Of a stretch of 64,000 nt of DNA, positions 1-8,698 are shown in pieces; the first letter of the stretch is position 1, and the number at the start of each line of letters is the position of its first letter. Location of the stretch: NCBI RefSeq assembly GCF_001543205.1, contig NZ_CP014162.1:124001-188000 (forward strand), written 5' to 3'. Under the pieces are notes generated by a model that was not told the origin of the DNA, made no database searches, and saw only the letters and a list, made by a program, of their open reading frames with translations. The position numbers were made by a program, and so were the translations under genes. The DNA is from Aerococcus urinaeequi. GTDB lineage: Bacteria; Bacillota; Bacilli; Lactobacillales; Aerococcaceae.

Positions 1-519
1 AACAGGTTTAATATTTGTGTTTTCGATTAAGTGTTGTAAGTCGTCGGCGTTAAAGTTTGAAACCCCGATTGCACGGACTAAGCCTTTATCATACAACTCT
101 TCTAAAGCGCGCCATACTTGGATATTTTCTTCATAGAAGCTTGGACGTTTTTCATCAGTTCTTGAGAAAAAGCGCCAAGGTGTTGGACAGTGGACTAATA
201 ATAAGTCTATGTAGTCAGTATCTAAGTCTTTCAACTCTTGGTAGAAGTTGTCCATAGCCGCTTCATAAGTTTTCGATTCCCCACGAACCTTAGTTGTGAT
301 GAAAATGTCTTCACGGTTAACGTTTGAAGATTTAATCCCTTCACCAATCCCTTTAGAGTTTTCGTAGGCATGAGCACCGTCAATGTGTTTGTAGCCATTG
401 TCTAGGGCAAAACGGACTGAACTCACCGCTTCAGCAGTCGGTGTTTGCCAAGTCCCTAATGCAATTTGTGGGACTTCTACCCCATTATTTAAGGTTAATG
501 TTTGATTTAATAAATTCAT
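1..519 (-). CDS. Aldo/keto reductase, N-terminal part (cut by window edge)
   Basis: NADPH-dependent aldo/keto reductase; the family reduces aldehydes and ketones, including 2,5-diketo-D-gluconate and methylglyoxal. The first 173 residues are present and the 3' end lies outside the window. The family tetrad is visible: Asp47 in HID, Tyr52 in AYEN, Lys77 in TTKV and His110 in LLVH. The IGVSNF motif follows at about residues 151-156. The ATG at 519 is preceded by AAGGGG, a good ribosome-binding site. A terminator separates it from the upstream gene, so it is probably transcribed alone. The exact substrate cannot be read from the sequence. Confidence 0.9.
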   Translation of the reverse strand, partial: MNLLNQTLTLNNGVEVPQIALGTWQTPTAEAVSSVRFALDNGYKHIDGAHAYENSKGIGEGIKSSNVNREDIFITTKVRGESKTYEAAMDNFYQELKDLDTDYIDLLLVHCPTPWRFFSRTDEKRPSFYEENIQVWRALEELYDKGLVRAIGVSNFNADDLQHLIENTNIKPV

Positions 520-591
520 GTAATTTCCCCTTAATACGTATTCAGTTTCCACTGTCCCTCCATTATAAGCGCATTCATTCATTGAACCAAA

Positions 592-627
592 TAAAAGCCC
601 TTATTTTGTAAAAAGATAAGGGCCTTA
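592..627 (-). terminator. Rho-independent terminator after the UPF0210 gene
   Basis: The arms AAGCCCTTATTTT and AAGATAAGGGCCTT pair around a short loop. On the minus strand the stem is followed by TTTTATTT. It sits between the end of the UPF0210 gene and the start of the aldo/keto reductase. Confidence 0.8.
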
Positions 628-642
628 CTTATGATAAAAAAA

Positions 643-2001
643 CTAGTTTTTAAGTGATTGAATTGGTGCTGGAATACGACCACCACGGTGGATAAAGGTA
701 TTAGGAGAAGTTCGATTTACTTGCATAACAGAAGCTTCACCGAACAAACCACCAAAGTTCAAGACTTCATCATCACGGCGACCTATAGCTGGAATCACAC
801 GAACAGCGGTTGTTTTGGAATTGATCATCCCAATCGCTGCTTCATCGGCAATAATCGCTGAAATAATTTCAGGCGTTGTATCACCAGGAATAACTATCAT
901 ATCTAAACCAACTGAACATACAGCTGTCATCGACATTAAAGTTTCAATATTTAAAGTACCGTTAGCTGCAGCAGCAATCATCCCTGCATCCTCACTTACT
1001 GGAATGAAGGCACCTGATAAACCACCAACATTTGATGAGGCCATGATACCGCCTTTTTTAACTGCATCGTTTAGCATAGCTAGAGTCGCTACTGAACCAT
1101 GGGCACCCACTTGGTCTAAACCAATTTCTTCTAAGATATGAGCTACAGAATCGCCGACAGCTGGCGTAGGCGCTAATGATAAGTCTACAATTCCAAAAGG
1201 TACACCTAGCATATTAGAGGCTTCTGTCCCCACTAACTGACCCATACGAGTTACTTTGAAAGCTGTTTGTTTAATAGTATCCGCAACTGTTTCAAGAGAT
1301 GCATCTTTTGGCAATTCTGCAAGAGCATTGCGGACAACACCTGGTCCAGAAACCCCAACGTTAATCACAACATCCGGCTCCCCTTGACCGTGAAAGGCAC
1401 CAGCCATAAATGGATTGTCTTCAACAGCATTACAGAAGACGACAATCTTAGAGGCCCCCATGCTTTCATTATCTTGGGTTAATTCAGCCGCCTTACGGAC
1501 AACCTCACCCATGATTTTAACAGCATCCATGTTGATCCCTGCACGTGTTGACCCAATATTAACGGATGAACAAACGTGGTCTGTCTCAGCCATCGCTTGT
1601 GGAATTGATTCGATTAAAGCACGGTCCCCAGCAGAAAATCCTTTATGAACTAAGGCTGTATACCCACCGATATAGTTGACGCCAACTGCATTGGCTGCCT
1701 TATCTAAGATATGGGCATATTTTAACGGGTCGCCACCTGAAGCCGCTAATAATTGAGAAATTGGGGTTACAGCAATCCGTTTATTGACAATTGGAATCCC
1801 GTATTTCTCTTCAATTTCTTCACCGGTTTTCACCAAGTCTTTGGCAACAGTAGTGATTTTATCGTATACCTTTTGACAGGCACGGTCGATATCTGGATCT
1901 GCACAGTCAATCAGTGAAATCCCCATTGTAATTGTTCGAATATCTAAATTGTTGTCTTTAATCATTGAAACTGTTTCAATGATATTATTCATTTCTAGCA
2001 T
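643..2001 (-). CDS. UPF0210 / DUF711 (PFL family) protein
   Basis: A 452-residue protein of the DUF711/UPF0210 family, which has a glycyl-radical-enzyme-like fold in structures; its reaction is not established. The whole length matches the family, with conserved blocks such as [18 protein letters not shown]-like glycine turns (GVSGPGVV) and GRIPAPI near the C-terminus. ATG at 2001 has AAGGAG 8 bases upstream; a second ATG three codons in is less well placed. It lies 21 bases downstream of a small ACT-domain gene, and this two-gene pair is a conserved arrangement in Firmicutes, suggesting that the ACT protein senses a ligand for the larger partner. A terminator follows. Confidence 0.9.
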   Translation of the reverse strand: MLEMNNIIETVSMIKDNNLDIRTITMGISLIDCADPDIDRACQKVYDKITTVAKDLVKTGEEIEEKYGIPIVNKRIAVTPISQLLAASGGDPLKYAHILDKAANAVGVNYIGGYTALVHKGFSAGDRALIESIPQAMAETDHVCSSVNIGSTRAGINMDAVKIMGEVVRKAAELTQDNESMGASKIVVFCNAVEDNPFMAGAFHGQGEPDVVINVGVSGPGVVRNALAELPKDASLETVADTIKQTAFKVTRMGQLVGTEASNMLGVPFGIVDLSLAPTPAVGDSVAHILEEIGLDQVGAHGSVATLAMLNDAVKKGGIMASSNVGGLSGAFIPVSEDAGMIAAAANGTLNIETLMSMTAVCSVGLDMIVIPGDTTPEIISAIIADEAAIGMINSKTTAVRVIPAIGRRDDEVLNFGGLFGEASVMQVNRTSPNTFIHRGGRIPAPIQSLKN

Positions 2002-2022
2002 GTTTGTTTCTCCTTAACTGAC

Positions 2023-2286
2023 TTAAATTTTATGCATGGCATTAAAAATATCTTCGTGCATTACATAAACTTCCATCGCAGTTAATGCATCTTTAATTTC
2101 TTTTTTAAAGTCCTCAAATTCAACGTTTAAACCATCAATATTGACGATCATCACCATGGTAAAAAGATCTTGCATGATTGATTGCTCAACATCTACAATA
2201 TTTGCGTTTAATTCTGCACATTTAGTGGCTGCTTTCGCTAAAATACCAACCTTATCCTTACCAATTACTGTAATTACTGCTTGCAT
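2023..2286 (-). CDS. ACT domain protein (UPF0237)
   Basis: An 87-residue protein made of a single ACT domain, the small ligand-binding fold that usually senses amino acids. The N-terminus AVITVIGKDKVGILAKAA is the typical first strand and helix of the UPF0237 group, related to GcvR. ATG at 2286 has AAGGATGGG upstream. It is the first gene of a pair with the UPF0210 gene 21 bases downstream, so the two are almost certainly co-transcribed. The ligand is unknown. Confidence 0.9.
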   Translation of the reverse strand: MQAVITVIGKDKVGILAKAATKCAELNANIVDVEQSIMQDLFTMVMIVNIDGLNVEFEDFKKEIKDALTAMEVYVMHEDIFNAMHKI

Positions 2287-2586
2287 ATTATCCCATCCTT
2301 CAATTTATTTATCCTGTTATTAATACAAATCCCACTAACAACTTAAATAAGGTCATTGTTTTATTTATTGCCAAGTACATATGCCTCCTGACCAAAATAA
2401 ACAAAATCTCATCCTATTATAATCTATGCCATGTGAAAAAACATTAAAAGATAACATTCTCACAAAAAAGCTAACATTTTAAGGGGAATTCGATACAAAA
2501 TCAATCCCTTATTGCATTTTACTAAAAGTATTTTACTAAAGTTATTGTAAAATCCACGCTTCTTAGCAATCTCCTATCTACTGTTA
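2287..2586. other. Gene-free stretch before the ACT gene
   Basis: About 300 bases, AT-rich, holding the promoter region of the ACT/UPF0210 pair. The only structure I see is a short tandem repeat, ATTTTACTAAA, at about 2517 and 2530. No coding potential or RNA gene was recognised. Confidence 0.5.
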
Positions 2587-3951
2587 CTATTCGTAGTTAA
2601 CGCCTTGTGTCCAGGCAGTCTCTAAGTAATCCTGATAGGTAAAATCTTCTGTATAAGTCATCATCCGGTCATGGATGGTTTCAACCCAAGCAGCTTGATC
2701 ATTATCTTGCCCCTTATAATCCCCTAGTGGGACACTTTCATATGAAGTCTCATTAGCTGTCCCTGAAAAATAAGTCGGCATGAATTTCCCGGCGCGCACT
2801 TGTACTTCACCGTTTTCGTCACGGGTAAAAGTCACCTCATGAATGCCCCCAAGTTTATTATCATCCGCAACTTGACCAGTCATAAATGACGCTTGCGAAT
2901 AAATCACATAGGTATCCTTGTCATTCAACCAATTCACTGGCTGTAAATCATGTGGGTGTCCACCAATCACCAATTTTACACCAGCATCTGCCAAGGCCTG
3001 GGTCACAGCGATTTGTTCATCATCCGGCAACGTCCCGTATTCAGTCCCCAAATGTAAGGACACAACAACCGCATCCACTTGGTTATTCAATGCCGCCACT
3101 TCTTGAAGCATCACTGGTAAATCCGCATAGTTAACCACCCACGGCTCATCTTCGGGCGGAACCATGCCGTTGGTCCCATAAGTATAAGCCAGAAAGCCCA
3201 ACTTAATCCCATTTTTCTCGACAATCCTTGCCGTGTCATGGTCTTCTTGACTACGAAAAGCCCCGTAATACATGAGCCCAGCTTCATCCAGATAGTCCAT
3301 AGTGATGTTAGCTCCGTCCGCAAACTGGTCCAGCGTATGGTTGGTCGCAGTTGACACACCGTCAATACCAGCCCGCTTCAAAGACCCAAGAATGGATGAA
3401 GGCATATTGAAATTCGGATAAGTCGCCACCGGCAATTCAGGATAGGCCGCAGGAATCTCCAGGTTGGCCACTGTATAATCTGCATAAGATGTAAATGGCG
3501 CAATTTTAGCAACCATAGGGTCAAAATTATAGTCCGAAACACCTAGATCAACCGCCATGTCCCCATTATTTGAACCATGGGCAATCAAATTGTCTCCAGT
3601 TAGAGCACCCGCATCCTGTAGTGAAGCCGTTTGATCCGCAAACACCTCCGCTGTCGTATCCGCTGTTGAAGTCACCTCCGAATGGATCAAAACATCTCCA
3701 ACCGACCGCAAGACAAAAGTCCCATCCTCACCCTGCCACTGGTCTTCAGTTTCCTTAGCCGGCAGATTTGATAAAAAGGACGGCACTTGTATAACTGGCG
3801 TATCGTTTCCCCCTTGTTCATCCCCGTTTTCATTGGCGTTACTTGGTGAAACAATCCCCTTGTAGGCAAGTGCAATGCCCACTAGACAGACTAGTCCAAT
3901 GGCTATAATTATTAGTAATATTCGGTTACCCTGGCTCAACTTATTCTTCAT
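2587..3951 (-). CDS. CapA family protein (poly-gamma-glutamate/capsule type phosphoesterase)
   Basis: A 454-residue CapA/PgsA-like protein, the metallophosphoesterase-like family associated with poly-gamma-glutamate and capsule export. Residues about 10-30 form one membrane anchor, followed by an acidic, Asn/Gly-rich linker, so the catalytic domain should lie outside the cell. Family motifs are present: VGDVLIHSE (about 82-90), ATNHTLDQ (about 201-208) and IGGHPHDLQP (about 331-340), which carry the predicted metal-binding Asp, Asn and His residues. No capBC or pgsBC genes are nearby, so it is a stand-alone copy and polymer synthesis should not be inferred. The start at 3951 has a weak GGAT site. 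Confidence 0.85.
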   Translation of the reverse strand: MKNKLSQGNRILLIIIAIGLVCLVGIALAYKGIVSPSNANENGDEQGGNDTPVIQVPSFLSNLPAKETEDQWQGEDGTFVLRSVGDVLIHSEVTSTADTTAEVFADQTASLQDAGALTGDNLIAHGSNNGDMAVDLGVSDYNFDPMVAKIAPFTSYADYTVANLEIPAAYPELPVATYPNFNMPSSILGSLKRAGIDGVSTATNHTLDQFADGANITMDYLDEAGLMYYGAFRSQEDHDTARIVEKNGIKLGFLAYTYGTNGMVPPEDEPWVVNYADLPVMLQEVAALNNQVDAVVVSLHLGTEYGTLPDDEQIAVTQALADAGVKLVIGGHPHDLQPVNWLNDKDTYVIYSQASFMTGQVADDNKLGGIHEVTFTRDENGEVQVRAGKFMPTYFSGTANETSYESVPLGDYKGQDNDQAAWVETIHDRMMTYTEDFTYQDYLETAWTQGVNYE

Positions 3952-4015
3952 CTAAATCCAACACCTCTCCCAATTCATTACATTAATGATAATGGAAGAA
4001 TTTTCAAACAACAAG

Positions 4016-4051
4016 GTAAAAAAAGACCTTCAAAGCATTTCGCTTTGAAGG
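4016..4051 (-). terminator. Terminator of ccpA
   Basis: A perfect 10-bp stem, CCTTCAAAGC/GCTTTGAAGG, with a 5-base loop. On the minus strand it is followed by TCTTTTTTT. Confidence 0.92.
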
Positions 4052-4062
4052 CCTTTCTCACT

Positions 4063-5064
4063 TTATGCATCTTTAGTTGAATCACGTAAAATAAATTTAT
4101 GTGGTAAGGTTACATGGTTTTCGATTTCTTCTTCTTTATTCATTAATTTTGTTAAGATACGCATTGAAACGGCACCAATATCATATAAAGGTGGTTCAAT
4201 TGACGTTAAAGTAGGTCGAACAACTTCAGTTAGGGAAGTGTTGTTTGACGTCACAATAGCGAATTCTTCTGGTACTTTCACACCATTATCCACCATATGG
4301 TTCGTTACTTTAACCGCTAACTCATCACCAACGACAACGATACCGTCAGCTTTTGAATCACGGATTTGTTGGGCAATGTCTTCACCGTTTTTGAAACGAG
4401 AGTCTTGCACTTCAAATAATAATGATTTGTCCAATTCTTTACCAGCTTCTTCTAAAGCTTTTAAGTAACCATTGTAACGGTCTAGGTTATTGTTAAAGTA
4501 TGGTTTAGCCGCTAGGAAACCAATATTTTTGTGTCCTTGTGCAAATAGACCTGAAACAGCTTCATAGAAAGCTTGTGTGTAGTCGATATTTACAGAAGGA
4601 ATTTCGCCTTTATCATCGTTTAAACCGGCTAATACAAACGGTGTGTTTGTACGGTTGATTTCTTCACGAACAGAGTCAGATAATTGGTGACCCATGTAGA
4701 TAACACCATCTACTTGTTTTGCTAAAATATTAGAAAGAACTTGTGATTCTTTTTTATTATCTGCATTATCTAGAATAATGTTGTATTTGTACATTGAGGC
4801 AATATCATCAATCCCTAAAGCTAAAGCACTAAAGAAATTATTCGTGATATCTGGTAATAATACCCCAACAGTTGTCGTCTTTTTACTTGCTAATCCACGT
4901 GCGACCGCATTAGGACGGTAGTCTAGTCGTTTAATTACATCTAATACTTTTGCACGCGTTGAAGGTTTAACATTCGTGTTACCATTTACAACACGAGAAA
5001 CTGTAGCCATAGATACTTGAGCTTCACGCGCAACATCATAGATCGTAACAGTTTGTTTTTCCAT
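4063..5064 (-). CDS. ccpA: Catabolite control protein A (LacI family)
   Basis: Master regulator of carbon catabolite control; with HPr-Ser-P it binds cre sites. The HTH occupies residues about 6-26 (TIYDVAREAQVSMATVSRVV), the hinge helix YRPNAVARGLASKK about 50-63, and a periplasmic-binding-protein-like core follows to residue 333. Core stretches such as YKYNIILDNAD, KQVDGVIYMG and YDIGAVSMRILTKLMNKE are specific to CcpA within the LacI family. I place the start at the ATG at 5064 because AAAGGAG lies 8 bases upstream; the ATG two codons earlier would leave only 2 bases. It lies next to the DUF948-ytxH pair, as in Bacillus. A cre site upstream suggests autoregulation. Confidence 0.96.
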   Translation of the reverse strand: MEKQTVTIYDVAREAQVSMATVSRVVNGNTNVKPSTRAKVLDVIKRLDYRPNAVARGLASKKTTTVGVLLPDITNNFFSALALGIDDIASMYKYNIILDNADNKKESQVLSNILAKQVDGVIYMGHQLSDSVREEINRTNTPFVLAGLNDDKGEIPSVNIDYTQAFYEAVSGLFAQGHKNIGFLAAKPYFNNNLDRYNGYLKALEEAGKELDKSLLFEVQDSRFKNGEDIAQQIRDSKADGIVVVGDELAVKVTNHMVDNGVKVPEEFAIVTSNNTSLTEVVRPTLTSIEPPLYDIGAVSMRILTKLMNKEEEIENHVTLPHKFILRDSTKDA

Positions 5065-5115
5065 CTTCATCGCTCCTTTAAAATTTTTTAATTTGTTTTC
5101 ATACGTACATTGCCA

Positions 5116-5153
5116 AATATAGCACTAAAAAGTGATATTTGCAAACGTTTTCT
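5116..5153 (-). promoter_or_regulatory. ccpA proximal promoter candidate with overlapping cre site
   Basis: On the minus strand TTGCAA (5139-5144), 17 bases and TATATT (5116-5121) form a good promoter. The -35 hexamer lies inside a sequence (5139-5153, plus-strand TTGCAAACGTTTTCT) that fits the cre consensus WTGNAANCGNWNNCW at every fixed position. Binding of CcpA there would block this promoter. Confidence 0.7.
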
Positions 5154-5187
5154 TTGTTACGGTGACTGCTTTCATTCACATTTTCAT

Positions 5188-5220
5188 ATTCTATCAGTAT
5201 TTGACTTGTTTAACAAGTCA
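5188..5220 (-). promoter_or_regulatory. ccpA distal promoter candidate overlapping a 19-bp palindrome
   Basis: On the minus strand TTGTTA (5211-5216), 17 bases, then TAGAAT (5188-5193) preceded by TGA, giving an extended -10. The -35 lies in a perfect palindrome, TGACTTGTT-T-AACAAGTCA (5202-5220), that could bind a repressor or activator. The cre site at 5139-5153 would be about 35-50 bases downstream of this start and could act as a roadblock. Confidence 0.6.
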
Positions 5221-5263
5221 TTTTCATAAAAATGTACAAAATTTGCATGATTTTTATGAAACA

Positions 5264-5313
5264 TAACAAAAATTGCCTACAAGTATTTCAAAATCTCAAA
5301 TACCTGTAGACAA
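5264..5313 (-). terminator. Terminator of the DUF948-ytxH operon
   Basis: Long arms TTGCCTACAAGTATTT and AAATACCTGTAGACAA pair, and on the minus strand are followed by TTTTTGTTA. It separates ytxH from ccpA, so ccpA relies on its own promoters. Confidence 0.85.
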
Positions 5314-5340
5314 TCCTATTTCATTTTTTTAAGTCAGCAA

Positions 5341-5844
5341 TTATTTTTCTTTAACTTCTTCCACTTGTTTTTTCACTTTTTCAGCGTCTTCTTTAAGTGG
5401 TTGTTCTTTAGCTGCTGCTTTATCAGTAGCGGCTTTCACTTCTTCAGTACCTTCCGCAACTTCAGCTTTTGCATCTTCTGTTGCTTGGGAAGTCGTATTT
5501 TTGGCATCTACATAAGCACTTGCCACTTCATCACGAGCTACTTGGTATTGTTTAGTTGCTTCGGTAGTTGCTTCGTTTAATTGCGCTTTTAAAACTTCAG
5601 CAGATTCTGATAAGTTCACGCGGATATCTTGTGCAGCATCGCTAGCAGTTTGATACATTACGTTACCTTTTTCAGTGACGATATCAGCGTAGTCTAAAGC
5701 TGTATCACGAAGAACGTTTGCTTGTTGATTTAAGTCATCCCGGAACTCGCGACCTGATTTTGGTGCAAATAATAATGCCGCTACAGCACCTGCAGTACCA
5801 CCGATGATTGCACCTAATAAGAATGAACCTGTATTTCTAGACAT
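5341..5844 (-). CDS. ytxH: YtxH domain protein
   Basis: A 167-residue protein with an N-terminal YtxH domain: a glycine-rich transmembrane segment (GSFLLGAIIGGTAGAVAALL, about 6-25) followed by the characteristic FAPKSGREFRDDL. The rest is a highly charged Ala/Glu/Lys helix or coiled coil, without tight family conservation. Members are membrane-anchored, stress-associated proteins of unknown mechanism. It is 36 bases downstream of the DUF948 gene, which matches the ytxG-ytxH pair that sits near ccpA in Bacillus subtilis. ATG at 5844 follows GAAAGAGGG. Confidence 0.9.
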   Translation of the reverse strand: MSRNTGSFLLGAIIGGTAGAVAALLFAPKSGREFRDDLNQQANVLRDTALDYADIVTEKGNVMYQTASDAAQDIRVNLSESAEVLKAQLNEATTEATKQYQVARDEVASAYVDAKNTTSQATEDAKAEVAEGTEEVKAATDKAAAKEQPLKEDAEKVKKQVEEVKEK

Positions 5845-5880
5845 ATATATTTCCCTCTTTCTTTCAATTAATAATATTGA

Positions 5881-6423
5881 TTAATATGGTTTAGATTGTG
5901 AATTCTCTTGTGCCTTGCGCACTTGCCGTTTTTGATATAAAGCTTTAGCTGATTGCCCCACTTTTTGAATACCAGTCACAGTTGGTTGTCCAGGTTTTAC
6001 TGCTTGATCAGCAGTTACTGTAGCTGAACCAGCTTCAGTAGCACCTGTTGTTTTATCCTTAATATCATCTACCTTTGTTTGGGCAGTATTGGTAATATTT
6101 AGGACTAAGTTACGTGTAGAATCATTCACGTCTGAAACAGTTACCCCGACGTCCCCGATTGCTTTGAACAATGGGTCCACTTGAGCTACTTTTCCATTCA
6201 CATCATCTAATAAAACATTAGACTTATTGAGTAATCCTTGCACCTCAATTGATAATGCATCTACATCCTTGGTGACTACTTTAACTGTTTCATTCGCTTC
6301 ATTAACAATACCTGTAACTTCCTTCATGGTCTTTGTTAGTTCACGTAAGAATAGAATAATGTAGATCACTAATGCCGCAAATGCTATTGCTGCGATTAAG
6401 CCCGCAATTTGGCCTCCGGTCAT
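5881..6423 (-). CDS. DUF948 protein (YtxG-like)
   Basis: A 180-residue DUF948 protein, equivalent to YtxG. Residues about 5-27 form one transmembrane helix (IAGLIAAIAFAALVIYIILFL). A long amphipathic region follows with the repeated small/hydrophobic pattern of a chemotaxis-receptor-like coiled coil (NEANETVKVVTKDVDAL). The C-terminal 50 residues are polar and basic. It is the first gene of a pair with ytxH. The function is unknown beyond general stress association of the Bacillus homologue. ATG at 6423 has AAGGAG about 10 bases upstream. It is transcribed divergently from the MscS gene. Confidence 0.87.
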   Translation of the reverse strand: MTGGQIAGLIAAIAFAALVIYIILFLRELTKTMKEVTGIVNEANETVKVVTKDVDALSIEVQGLLNKSNVLLDDVNGKVAQVDPLFKAIGDVGVTVSDVNDSTRNLVLNITNTAQTKVDDIKDKTTGATEAGSATVTADQAVKPGQPTVTGIQKVGQSAKALYQKRQVRKAQENSQSKPY

Positions 6424-6655
6424 GTAAAAATCACTCCTTCTCCATCTCTCATATCATTGAATATAAGATATTTAATATATAACTATAAGAATATTTTACC
6501 ATACCATGAGAGGGCTTTACAAAAAATAACGCACTTATTTTAAGCTTAAAAATCCGACAACTTAAATATTGATTAATCCTTTTGCAAATGGCTTTACAAT
6601 AATTTCATCATTCGATACCATGAAGAATAAGGATAATGTTGAAAGGATGATTTAT

Positions 6656-7513
6656 TTGGATCAAATTAGACAATGGTGGCGCACTTATATCGAATCAATT
6701 GATTATGCCAGTCTACTCTCAAGCTTAATTTCTACCATTTTTGAACTGGTAGTCACCGCTTTAATCTTTTGGGTTGTCAAAAAGATTGTCGACCGTATTG
6801 TTGACGTATACTTTGAGCGGGACGCTAAACGGATTGAAAACCGCAACGTTGGGTCTATCCAACGGAACAAAACCATCCATAAATTAGTGGAAAACGTTGT
6901 TCAATATACTTACTATTTCCTATTAGGTTACTCTATTCTAGCCATTCTAGGTTTACCAGTAGCCACACTAGTAGCCGGTGCCGGGGTTGCTTCCCTAGCC
7001 TTAGGTCTTGGTGCACAAGGCTTTATCACTGACGTGGTCAATGGTTTTTTCATTCTTTTAGAACACCAATTTGCTGTTGGAGACTATGTTACAATCGCTG
7101 GTTTATCAGGTACCATTATTTCAACGGGTATCCGGACAACTATTCTATCTGGAGATGACGGTTCAAGGCACTTTGTCCCTAACCGTAACATCGAAAATGT
7201 AACCAACTCTTCTAATACCACTCGTCATATGTACGTAGACTTGTACATTGATCCAAACTCTGATTTAGGTTCAATCGAATCTGTTATTAAAGATGGTTTA
7301 TCATTAGCTTCTTCTGATGACCGGGTTTTAGGTGAAGCAGAAGTTTGGGGTTACCAACGTGACGCTGTCGGCCGCTTATTCTACCGTGTAGTATTCAATA
7401 CTAGAGATAGCGATAAGATGGCAGTTCGTTCACACTACTATGAACAACTTACAGCCCTACTTGTACGCAATGGTTACAAACAACCTGTTTATGACTCAGG
7501 AGCAGAACTATAA
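6656..7513 (+). CDS. Small-conductance mechanosensitive channel, MscS family
   Basis: An MscS-type channel that releases solutes on hypo-osmotic shock, close in length to B. subtilis YkuT. Three transmembrane segments are seen, the last being the Gly/Ala-packed pore helix (VAGAGVASLALGLGAQGF) followed by the FxxxxFFILLEHQFAVGDYV beta-domain entry and the NRNIENVTNSS loop. I favour the TTG start at 6656, which has AAAGG 9 bases upstream. The nearby in-frame ATG at 6647 touches that AAAGG, and the further upstream frame (to 6569) lacks a ribosome site. The gene stands alone and ends at a strong bidirectional terminator. Confidence 0.9.
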   Translation: MDQIRQWWRTYIESIDYASLLSSLISTIFELVVTALIFWVVKKIVDRIVDVYFERDAKRIENRNVGSIQRNKTIHKLVENVVQYTYYFLLGYSILAILGLPVATLVAGAGVASLALGLGAQGFITDVVNGFFILLEHQFAVGDYVTIAGLSGTIISTGIRTTILSGDDGSRHFVPNRNIENVTNSSNTTRHMYVDLYIDPNSDLGSIESVIKDGLSLASSDDRVLGEAEVWGYQRDAVGRLFYRVVFNTRDSDKMAVRSHYYEQLTALLVRNGYKQPVYDSGAEL

Positions 7514-7532
7514 TCATTAAAATCACATATAC

Positions 7533-7588
7533 AAAAACCGCACGATTGGTGTCCAAACCAGGACTTGACCGTGCGGTTTCTTTTTTTA
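7533..7588. terminator. Bidirectional terminator between mscS and yfcE
   Basis: AAACCGCAC pairs with GTGCGGTTT around an inner loop. A T-run follows on the plus strand and TTTTTG on the minus strand, serving both converging genes. Confidence 0.9.
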
Positions 7589-7592
7589 TTAT

Positions 7593-8087
7593 TTAGCCAA
7601 CTTCTGTAATAACTTCCCAGTCTGCATTGTAGAAAGTGACTTCTTTCTTGTCACCTTGCCAGTCTAAAATAGCAAATGATGGGTATGGGTAGTTACCTTT
7701 TGGAATGCGGATTGAACCTGGGTTAATAATTTTAATCCCGTCTATTTCTTGGTCATCCATGACATGGGTATGGCCGTACATGATGACATCCGCTTGATTT
7801 TCTTTCGCTAAGGCAACCAATTTCTTCAAATTTTGTTTTACCCCATATAAATGGCCGTGCGTCACAACAATCTTCCCTTCAGGGGAATTTAAACTAATGG
7901 CATCCTTGTAGTTGCCATAGTCAGTGTTCCCTCTTACGGTATGGAAAATCCCCCAAATGGTATCGTCTTCTGATAACTCAGAGTCTCCACAGTGGATAAA
8001 TAAATCAATGTCATCCCCTGCTTTTAAGACTAGGTTGACCAGCGCTTCATGGTCGCCGTGATTATCACTTGTGATTAGAATCTTCAT
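7593..8087 (-). CDS. YfcE/MJ0936 family metallophosphoesterase
   Basis: A 164-residue calcineurin-like phosphodiesterase. All metal-binding blocks are present: SDNHGD (7-12), HCGDSE (about 32-37), RGNTD (about 53-57), THGH (about 75-78) and YGHTHV (about 104-109). Family members hydrolyse phosphodiesters in vitro, but the natural substrate is unclear. The start overlaps the end of the XTP pyrophosphatase gene by 23 bases, the third gene of the murI-rdgB-yfcE operon. This order is conserved in many Firmicutes. Confidence 0.92.
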   Translation of the reverse strand: MKILITSDNHGDHEALVNLVLKAGDDIDLFIHCGDSELSEDDTIWGIFHTVRGNTDYGNYKDAISLNSPEGKIVVTHGHLYGVKQNLKKLVALAKENQADVIMYGHTHVMDDQEIDGIKIINPGSIRIPKGNYPYPSFAILDWQGDKKEVTFYNADWEVITEVG

Positions 8088-8691
8088 ATAAGTTCAACTC
8101 CCCATTTTGTAAATCTTTGGCTAGTAAACGTAAGGCATTGCCTCGGTGACTTAAAGAATCTTTTTTTTCTGCTGACATTTCAGCTGTGGTTAACCCTTCA
8201 CTTGGTACGTAAAAAATTGGATCATAGCCGAAGCCATTTTCCCCGCGCTCTTCACGTAAGATGACACCAGATAAAGTGCCGTGGTAGTGGTTGATGACTT
8301 GACCTTGTGCGTCAGAAACGACTAGATAGGTATGGAAAGTCGCGCCTCTATCTTCGTCAGGTACGTCAGCAAGCTCGGTTAAGGCCTTTTTCCGGTTATT
8401 GGCATCTGACTTCTCAGGGCCTGCGTAACGGGCTGAATAAACGCCTGGTGCCCCGTCTAATGCGTCAATGGCTAGACCAGAATCGTCCGCAATGACTGGA
8501 ATGTGCAAGTCTTTCGCGGCTGTTGTGGCTTTAATCGTCGCATTTTCAATGAAAGTAGTCCCAGTTTCTGGAATATCTGGATAGTCAGGAAAATCTAGCA
8601 AGGTTTTAACTTCAATTCCGTATTTATCAAATAATTGCTTGAATTCCTTGGCTTTACCTTGGTTGGCTGTAGCGATCATTACTTGCTTCAT
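8065..8691 (-). CDS. rdgB: XTP/dITP diphosphatase (RdgB/HAM1 family)
   Basis: House-cleaning pyrophosphatase that removes XTP, ITP and dITP from the nucleotide pool. The N-terminal IATANQGKAKEF, the central DDSGLAIDALDGAPGVYSARYAG and GENGFGYDPIF blocks are all diagnostic. At 208 residues it is slightly longer than the usual 195-200. It follows murI by 7 bases and overlaps yfcE by 23 bases, so the three genes are translationally linked. A GAAGG site lies about 11 bases before ATG 8691. Confidence 0.95.
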   Translation of the reverse strand: MKQVMIATANQGKAKEFKQLFDKYGIEVKTLLDFPDYPDIPETGTTFIENATIKATTAAKDLHIPVIADDSGLAIDALDGAPGVYSARYAGPEKSDANNRKKALTELADVPDEDRGATFHTYLVVSDAQGQVINHYHGTLSGVILREERGENGFGYDPIFYVPSEGLTTAEMSAEKKDSLSHRGNALRLLAKDLQNGELNLYEDSNHK

Positions 8692-8698
8692 ATAAATG

